Of a DNA stretch of 10,065 nucleotides, positions 5,960 through 10,065 are shown piece after piece. A model generated the notes under the pieces. The model was not told where the DNA came from, searched no databases, and worked only from the letters and a program-made list of their open reading frames with translations. Within the stretch, counting starts at the first letter, position 1; the number at the start of each line of letters is the position of its first letter. Source of the stretch: Gemmatimonadota bacterium (GTDB taxonomy: Bacteria > GCA-2686955); assembly GCA_026991065.1 (NCBI GenBank), contig JALXCG010000858.1:1-10065 (forward strand), written 5' to 3'. The position numbers and the translations under genes were made by a program.

Positions 5960-7257
5960 CAATGCAGCCGGTTTCCGCCACCGTGGACCAGCCTGCCCGC
6001 ACTGACCGTGGCGACCACCCGGCCGCGCAGGCGCTGGCCGTGAAAGGGGCTGTTCCGGGAGCGAGACGCAGAACTCGCCACGTCGTAAATGAACTCCGCC
6101 TCCGGATCGAGCAAGACCACGTCACCCCGCAAGCCGGGCTCCAGGCGACCGCGGTCGTCGAAACCGAATACCCGCGCCGGTCCGGTCGTGAAGAGGCGGA
6201 GTAGCCGCGGCAAGGAAAGATGCGGCAGCAGCACGGTGACGGCGGCGGCAAAAGCGGTCTCCAAACCGATCACGCCAAAGGGGGCCGCGCCAAAGCCCAT
6301 CTCCTTCTCATCCGGAAGATGAGGCGCATGATCGGTGGCGATGGCATCGACCGTCCCATCAATGCAGGCTTCGATCAGCGCATCGCGGTCGCTGCTGGCG
6401 CGCAGCGGGGGGTTCATCTTGTAGTTGGCGTCATAGTGACAACTGGCCACCCAATTCTCGTCGAAGAAGAGGTGGTGCGGCGTCACTTCACAAGTGACCT
6501 GGAGCCCGCGCTCGCGAGCCTCGCGAACCAGATCCATGGTCACCGCGGAGGAGGCGTGCGCGATGTGCAGATGCCCCCCGGTGATCTCCAGCAGCGCAAT
6601 ATCGCGGTGGACGATGATATCCTCCGCGCAGCGCGGCATCGCACCGAGTCCCAGGCGGGTGGCGATCACGCCCTCGTTCATGGCGCCGCCGCGGGTCAGA
6701 CCGGTGTCCTCGGCATGCTGCACGACCGGCAGCTCAAACTGCCCCGCGTATTCCAGAATTCGCCGCATCAGGCCGGAGTCCAGAATCGGGTGGCCGTCGT
6801 CGGAGAAAGCGACGCAGCCGGCCTGCGCCATCTCGCCCAGCGGAGCCATCTTGCTGCCGGCGATGTCGATTGTGGCGGCGCCGACGACGCGCAGATCCGC
6901 CAGGCCGACCTCACGCCCCCGCGCCATCACAAAGCGCACCCGCTCCTGATCATGCAGGGCGGGAACCGTGTTGGGCATCAGGCAGACCGTGGTAAACCCT
7001 CCCGCCACCGCGGCCCGCGAACCCGAGGCGATGTCCTCTTTCCACTCCTGGCCGGGCTCGCGGAAATGAGCGTGCAGGTCGATGAAGCCGGGTGCCACCA
7101 CCAGACCGGTTGCATCCAGGACCGGCACGTCGGCGTCGATTGATGAAGCCACTTCAACAATCGCGCCATCCCGAATCAGCACATCTCCTGGCAGCAGTAC
7201 ATCGCCGGCGGGATCGGCGATGCGCCCCCCGCGAATCAACAGATCAGAGCGCGCCAT
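5959..7257 (-). CDS. pyrC: Dihydroorotase, class I
   Basis: Catalyses the reversible ring closure of carbamoyl aspartate to dihydroorotate, step 3 of UMP synthesis, in the cytoplasm. The 432 residues and motifs match the class I amidohydrolase type: metal ligands His62 and His64 in [10 protein letters not shown], Asp154 in FSDDG, His181 in VVQHAED, His234 in HIAHAS and Asp309 in ATDHAPH; substrate contacts include the MNPPLR segment (281-286). The bridging acid is Asp154, as in class I enzymes without a carbamylated lysine. Start: the ATG at 7257 is preceded by GGAGG at 7268-7264 with a 6-base spacer, far better than an in-frame TTG at 7284. This gives a 14-base overlap with pyrB. The stop shares a base with the next start (TGATG). 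All catalytic residues are present, so it is not the inactive type of PyrC homologue found next to some PyrB proteins. Confidence 0.97.
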   Translation of the reverse strand: MARSDLLIRGGRIADPAGDVLLPGDVLIRDGAIVEVASSIDADVPVLDATGLVVAPGFIDLHAHFREPGQEWKEDIASGSRAAVAGGFTTVCLMPNTVPALHDQERVRFVMARGREVGLADLRVVGAATIDIAGSKMAPLGEMAQAGCVAFSDDGHPILDSGLMRRILEYAGQFELPVVQHAEDTGLTRGGAMNEGVIATRLGLGAMPRCAEDIIVHRDIALLEITGGHLHIAHASSAVTMDLVREARERGLQVTCEVTPHHLFFDENWVASCHYDANYKMNPPLRASSDRDALIEACIDGTVDAIATDHAPHLPDEKEMGFGAAPFGVIGLETAFAAAVTVLLPHLSLPRLLRLFTTGPARVFGFDDRGRLEPGLRGDVVLLDPEAEFIYDVASSASRSRNSPFHGQRLRGRVVATVSAGRLVHGGGNRLH

Positions 7258-8203
7258 GACCAGCCTCCAGCCTTGTCTTGGCAAGCAGATAGGTCACCGC
7301 CATGCGAACCGCGACGCCATTGGTGACCTGCGACAGAATCACCGAGCCGGGAGCGTCGGCGACTCGCGAGTCCAACTCGACATTGCGGTTGATCGGCCCG
7401 GGATGCAGCACCAGAATCTCGTGCCCGGCATTTTCCAGGCGCTCCGGCGTAATCCCGAAAAGCGATGCGTATTCGCGGGTCGAGGGGAACAGCGGCACAC
7501 CCATGCGCTCCAACTGGATGCGCAAAACATTGATGATATCGGCCTCGGCCAGGGCGTCTTCGACATGGGGATAGACATCCACACCGAGTTCAGGGAGTCC
7601 CATCGGCAGGAGCGTGGGCGGGCCGCACACTCCCACTTTCGCTCCCAGTTTCAAGAGCCCGTGGATGTTGGAACGGGCAACCCGACTGTGGGCAATGTCG
7701 CCAATGATCACCACCCGGCGGTCCCGCAGATCGTCGAAGCGTTCCTGCATGGTGTAGAGGTCGAGCAGTCCCTGCGTCGGGTGCTCGTGGCAGCCGTCGC
7801 CGGCGTTCACCACATGCGCATCAACCATCTCCGCCAGGCGCCGCGGCGCTCCCGATTCCGAGTGGCGCATGACGATCATGTCAACGCGCATCGCCTCGAT
7901 GTTCTGCGCCGTATCGCGCAGGCTCTCCCCCTTCTTGACCGATGAGGTGGAGACCGCAAAGCCGATGCTGTCGGTCGACAACCGTTTTTGCGCCAACTCG
8001 AAGGACATCTTGGTGCGGGTCGAGTTCTCGAAAAAGAGGTTGGCGACCGTGAGCCCGCGCAGTGCCGGAACCTTCTTGATGGGACGATCAAGCACTTCGC
8101 GGAATTCGCGCGCGGTGCGCAGAATGAGGCGAATCTCTTCGGCGGTCAACTCTTCCAGTCCCAACAGGTCCTTGCGGGCGAGCCCGGTGGACTCGGCAAT
8201 CAT
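7244..8203 (-). CDS. pyrB: Aspartate carbamoyltransferase catalytic subunit
   Basis: Condenses carbamoyl phosphate with aspartate to give carbamoyl aspartate, the first committed step of pyrimidine synthesis. At 319 residues it has normal length. The carbamoyl phosphate loop is FFENSTRT (57-64), with Asn in place of the more common Pro, a known variant. Other family signatures are the SSVKKGES loop (87-94, mobile lysine), MRHS (112-115), [13 protein letters not shown] (137-149), [12 protein letters not shown] (168-179), LRIQ (227-230) and LHPGPINR (266-273). No PyrI regulatory subunit gene is in the window. The ATG at 8203 overlaps the pyrR stop (ATGA) and has GGAG at 8215-8212 with an 8-base spacer. 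It sits between pyrR and pyrC, a gene order also known from Thermus and others, where PyrB and PyrC can associate; such a complex here is inference. Confidence 0.97.
   Translation of the reverse strand: MIAESTGLARKDLLGLEELTAEEIRLILRTAREFREVLDRPIKKVPALRGLTVANLFFENSTRTKMSFELAQKRLSTDSIGFAVSTSSVKKGESLRDTAQNIEAMRVDMIVMRHSESGAPRRLAEMVDAHVVNAGDGCHEHPTQGLLDLYTMQERFDDLRDRRVVIIGDIAHSRVARSNIHGLLKLGAKVGVCGPPTLLPMGLPELGVDVYPHVEDALAEADIINVLRIQLERMGVPLFPSTREYASLFGITPERLENAGHEILVLHPGPINRNVELDSRVADAPGSVILSQVTNGVAVRMAVTYLLAKTRLEAGHGAL
7264..7268 (-). promoter_or_regulatory. Ribosome binding site that fixes the pyrC start
   Basis: GGAGG at 7268-7264, six bases before the ATG at 7257-7255. It lies inside the 3' end of pyrB. 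It rules in favour of the 432-residue pyrC product over a TTG-initiated form nine residues longer. Confidence 0.8.
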
Positions 8204-8769
8204 GACTGGGGCTCCGTGAGCGGCGGAAGATCGCAGACATAGACCACATCTTCCCCATCTGTCTCGCTCAGGTTCACTTGAATGGCTTCGGTTCGCGCGG
8301 TGGGCACGACCCGACCGACATAGTCGGGGCAGATTGGGAGTTCGCGATGTCCCCGATCGATCAAGGCCGCCAGGTGGATGCTGCGCGGGCGACCAAAGTC
8401 GATCAACACACTGATCGCGGCGCGGGCGGTGCGCCCGGTGAAGAGAACATCGTCGACCAGAATGATGTGGCGGTCGTTGATGTTGAACGGGATGCTCGTG
8501 GGGCCGACCACCGGGTGATAGGCGATGGTCTGCAGATCGTCGCGATAGAGGGTGATATCGAGGTAGCCGAAGGGCGGCGCCTCACCCTCATGGGCGGCAA
8601 TCTGTTCCACCAGGCGCTGGCCCAGGGGAACCCCCCGGGTGCGAATGCCGATGACCGCCAAGGCGTCCGTACCCTTATTGCGTTCAACGATTTCGTAAGC
8701 GATGCGAGTGATCGCGCGCCGCATGCGGTGCGCATCCATGATGCGCGCTTTGCGCTGCAGAGTCGTCAT
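8200..8769 (-). CDS. pyrR: PyrR: pyrimidine operon regulator / uracil phosphoribosyltransferase
   Basis: PyrR is a phosphoribosyltransferase-fold protein that in Firmicutes binds pyr mRNA in response to UMP and also converts uracil plus PRPP to UMP. The product is 189 residues, as usual. The PRPP motif is [16 protein letters not shown] (103-118); [10 protein letters not shown] (41-50), DITLYRDDL (71-79) and DRGHRELPI (138-146) are also family features. Compared with Bacillus subtilis PyrR as I remember it, Thr18 and Arg141 are kept (Thr21, Arg142), while His22, Arg146 and Lys152 are replaced by Tyr25, Cys147 and Arg153. Those positions are linked to RNA binding, so attenuation control is doubtful, while the enzyme site looks intact. 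The ATG at 8769 is chosen from family length; an upstream in-frame ATG at 8913 would run deep into larC. The ribosome binding site is weak. First gene of the pyr cluster. Confidence 0.95.
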   Translation of the reverse strand: MTTLQRKARIMDAHRMRRAITRIAYEIVERNKGTDALAVIGIRTRGVPLGQRLVEQIAAHEGEAPPFGYLDITLYRDDLQTIAYHPVVGPTSIPFNINDRHIILVDDVLFTGRTARAAISVLIDFGRPRSIHLAALIDRGHRELPICPDYVGRVVPTARTEAIQVNLSETDGEDVVYVCDLPPLTEPQS

Positions 8770-8814
8770 GTCGCTCAAGTCCGGGCTACCAGAGGCGGAT
8801 CGCAAGGGGTGAGA

Positions 8815-8833
8815 GTGGACCGTACGACGGCAC
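8815..8833. repeat. Dyad in the larC-pyrR gap
   Basis: On the minus strand GTG CCGT, a 3-base centre, then ACGG, two unpaired bases and CAC form an interrupted inverted repeat. Its core covers the -10 element of the candidate promoter at 8819-8847. It could be an operator or an RNA hairpin. No U-run follows, so it does not read as a terminator. It does not match the Bacillus PyrR binding loop. Confidence 0.3.
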
Positions 8834-8847
8834 CGACCGAGAATCAA
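8819..8847 (-). promoter_or_regulatory. Candidate promoter of the pyr cluster
   Basis: TTGATT at 8847-8842 (four of six -35 bases) and TACGGT at 8824-8819 (three of six -10 bases, including the conserved T, A and final T) are separated by exactly 17 bases. The -35 overlaps the larC stop codon. Transcription from here would give a leader of about 43 bases before pyrR, too short for a terminator/antiterminator switch. The match is weak and rests on spacing and location; cotranscription with larC is the alternative. Confidence 0.3.
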
Positions 8848-10043
8848 CCCGCTTTCGCACCGCCCCCTCCATTCTCCGCCCATTGCTGCCGCGCCGCCTC
8901 CATCACGCGCCACAAGGGCTGGTCCCGCTCGGCGGCCAGCGCCTGACAGTCGCGCAACTCCGGCGTGGCGCGCGTGGTGCCGTCCGGGAGGTGGGCGAGC
9001 TTGATTCCGACCATGCCGAAGGGGGTCTGCACGCGGCGCATTTCACGCGTCAGGAGATGCCGCTCGCAGGGATGAACGCGCACTCCCAGAGAGGTGGTTT
9101 CCCGCAGCAGAAGGGCGGCCAGTGTTTCGCGATCGCTGGGCTCGGCAATGATGCTGAAGAGAAAGCCCGGCCGCCCCCCTTTGGTGATTGCGGGAACCCA
9201 GTAGGTGTCGAGCGCCCCGGCGGCGAGAGCCTTGGCACTCACATGGGGCAACTCCTCGGGATTCATGTCATCGATGGTGGCCTCCAGCAGAAGCACTTTG
9301 CCGGCCGGCGGCGACTCACTGAAGAGGCTGGCGCGAAGCAGGTTGGGGCGGTTATTCGGGAGTGTCCGGGTACCGGCGCCGTAGCCGCTGCGTAGCGGTG
9401 TTCCACTCCAGCCCGCGGCGACCGGTCGCGCCAGCGCGGCGAGAACCGCGGCGCCGGTGGGGGTGACCAGTTCAGCACGCACGCCGCTGTGCACCAACTC
9501 GAAGCCGGAGAGCAGTTCCAGGGTCGCGGGAGCCGGTACCGGCATCAGCCCATGGGCGCACTCGACAGTGCCGGTGCCGACCTGGATGGGGGTGACCAGA
9601 ACCTGGTCGACCGCCAGCAATTCAATGGCAACGCTGACGCCGACAATGTCCACAATGGCATCGAGGGCGCCGACTTCGTGAAAGTGGATCTGCTCGACAT
9701 CCACCCCGTGGACCGCAGCTTCGGCGATCGCGAGCCGGCGGAAAATCGCCTTGGCGCGGGCCGCGGCGCCGCCCGGGAGTTCGGCGGCATCGATGATCTG
9801 CTCGATGTCGGGCAGATGGCGGTGGTGATGACCTTCGGGCGCATCGACCTGCGCATCGATGGCGGCGATGCCGTTGAGGCGGCGGGGGAGGAATTGGAGC
9901 GACCAGCCGTCGATCGGGAGGGAGTGGAGGGCGGCAAGGAGCGCCGCCTGGTCGAGACCGAGGGCGGCGAGGGCACCGAGAAGCATGTCCCCGGAGATGC
10001 CGCTCATGGGGTCGAGCAGGAGGAACTGGGAGTCTCTTTTCAT
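8844..10043 (-). CDS. larC: Nickel-pincer nucleotide cofactor cyclometallase LarC
   Basis: LarC inserts nickel into the pincer nucleotide cofactor of lactate racemase and related enzymes, using CTP. The 399-residue protein is one intact frame, unlike the Lactobacillus gene, which needs a frameshift to join LarC1 and LarC2. Visible features: N-terminal LDPMSGISGDMLLGAL (10-25), a His-rich metal-binding stretch EGHHHRHLPDI (70-80), HFHEVGALDAIVDIVG (120-135), GTGTVECAHGLMPVPAPAT (156-174), ELVTPTGAA (191-199), GYGAG (220-224), EATIDDMNPEEL (254-265) and KGGRPG (288-293). The ATG at 10043 fits the family N-terminus but has no Shine-Dalgarno; a frame ending at 10042-10040 overlaps it as ATGA, so coupled translation is likely. 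No larA, larB or larE is recognisable within the window. The 74-base gap to pyrR leaves open whether both share a transcript. Confidence 0.94.
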   Translation of the reverse strand: MKRDSQFLLLDPMSGISGDMLLGALAALGLDQAALLAALHSLPIDGWSLQFLPRRLNGIAAIDAQVDAPEGHHHRHLPDIEQIIDAAELPGGAAARAKAIFRRLAIAEAAVHGVDVEQIHFHEVGALDAIVDIVGVSVAIELLAVDQVLVTPIQVGTGTVECAHGLMPVPAPATLELLSGFELVHSGVRAELVTPTGAAVLAALARPVAAGWSGTPLRSGYGAGTRTLPNNRPNLLRASLFSESPPAGKVLLLEATIDDMNPEELPHVSAKALAAGALDTYWVPAITKGGRPGFLFSIIAEPSDRETLAALLLRETTSLGVRVHPCERHLLTREMRRVQTPFGMVGIKLAHLPDGTTRATPELRDCQALAAERDQPLWRVMEAARQQWAENGGGGAKAG

Positions 10044-10065
10044 GGGAGGTCCAGGTGATTGATCT
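10040..10065 (-). CDS. Possible 3' end of a gene overlapping larC
   Basis: In the frame offset from larC the last bases read INHLDLP followed by TGA at 10042-10040, overlapping the larC ATG as ATGA. This kind of junction is used throughout the neighbouring cluster, and larC lacks its own ribosome binding site, so an upstream coupled gene is plausible. LarB proteins tend to end in an Ala-Leu-Ile-Asn-Arg type segment, and the Ile-Asn here would fit, but seven residues cannot prove it. Confidence 0.35.

Noticed and set aside
5960-5962. TTG start for the TPR lipoprotein
   Set aside because: The ATG at 5959 forms the TGATG junction with pyrC and gives the same signal peptide.
6220-7143. 307-residue plus-strand frame
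   Set aside because: Antisense to pyrC, no motif or ribosome binding site context.
7258-7284. Upstream TTG start for pyrC
   Set aside because: The ATG at 7257 has a near-perfect ribosome binding site and fits the family N-terminus.
8770-8843. PyrR-type attenuator or binding loop upstream of pyrR
   Set aside because: The leader was read against the ARUCCNGNGAGGYU consensus without a match, and no terminator with a U-run is present.
8770-8913. N-terminal extension of pyrR to an ATG at 8913
   Set aside because: It would overlap larC by about 70 bases and add 48 residues that PyrR proteins lack; the ATG at 8769 gives the normal length.
8844-10043. Frameshift or split in larC as in Lactobacillus
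   Set aside because: One continuous frame contains all expected blocks from the N-terminal LDPMSGISGD to the C-terminal domain.

Overview
The window comes from a GC-rich bacterial chromosome (about two thirds G+C by eye). All supported genes lie on the minus strand, so transcription runs from high to low coordinates. The organism cannot be named from the sequence. Lipoproteins, an RlpA-type double-psi beta-barrel protein and a TPR lipoprotein whose mature N-terminus reads CAYYNTLYNA point to a diderm. That N-terminal motif recalls lipoproteins of the Fibrobacteres-Chlorobi-Bacteroidetes/Gemmatimonadota neighbourhood; this is recollection, not a search result.

Layout in transcription order: (1) the last few codons of a gene that overlaps larC by an ATGA junction (10040-10065); (2) larC, a full-length nickel-pincer cofactor cyclometallase (8844-10043); (3) a 74-base gap with a candidate promoter and a dyad; (4) a compact pyrimidine cluster: pyrR (8200-8769), pyrB (7244-8203), pyrC (5959-7257), a TPR lipoprotein gene (4046-5959), a fused pyrK-pyrD gene (2229-4049) and an rlpA-like lipoprotein gene (1764-2219); (5) a 123-base gap with two GC-rich inverted repeats; (6) an M29 aminopeptidase (402-1640); (7) a 364-base intergenic stretch with two tandem hairpins just after the aminopeptidase; (8) the first 12 codons of a further gene (1-37), preceded by a strong ribosome binding site.

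From pyrR to the fused pyrK-pyrD gene every junction overlaps (ATGA, 14 nt, TGATG, ATGA) and rlpA follows after 9 nt, so these six genes almost certainly form one transcript with translational coupling. The enzymes cover steps 2 to 4 of de novo UMP synthesis: carbamoyl aspartate formation, ring closure, and NAD-linked oxidation of dihydroorotate through FAD, a [2Fe-2S] cluster and FMN. Carbamoyl phosphate synthetase, PyrE and PyrF are not in the window.

The most unusual points are the single-chain PyrK-PyrD fusion, the large envelope TPR lipoprotein locked between pyrC and that fusion, and a PyrR that keeps its PRPP site but differs at several positions linked to RNA binding in Bacillus and lacks a recognisable attenuator upstream. 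No mobile element, CRISPR array, tRNA or rRNA was seen.
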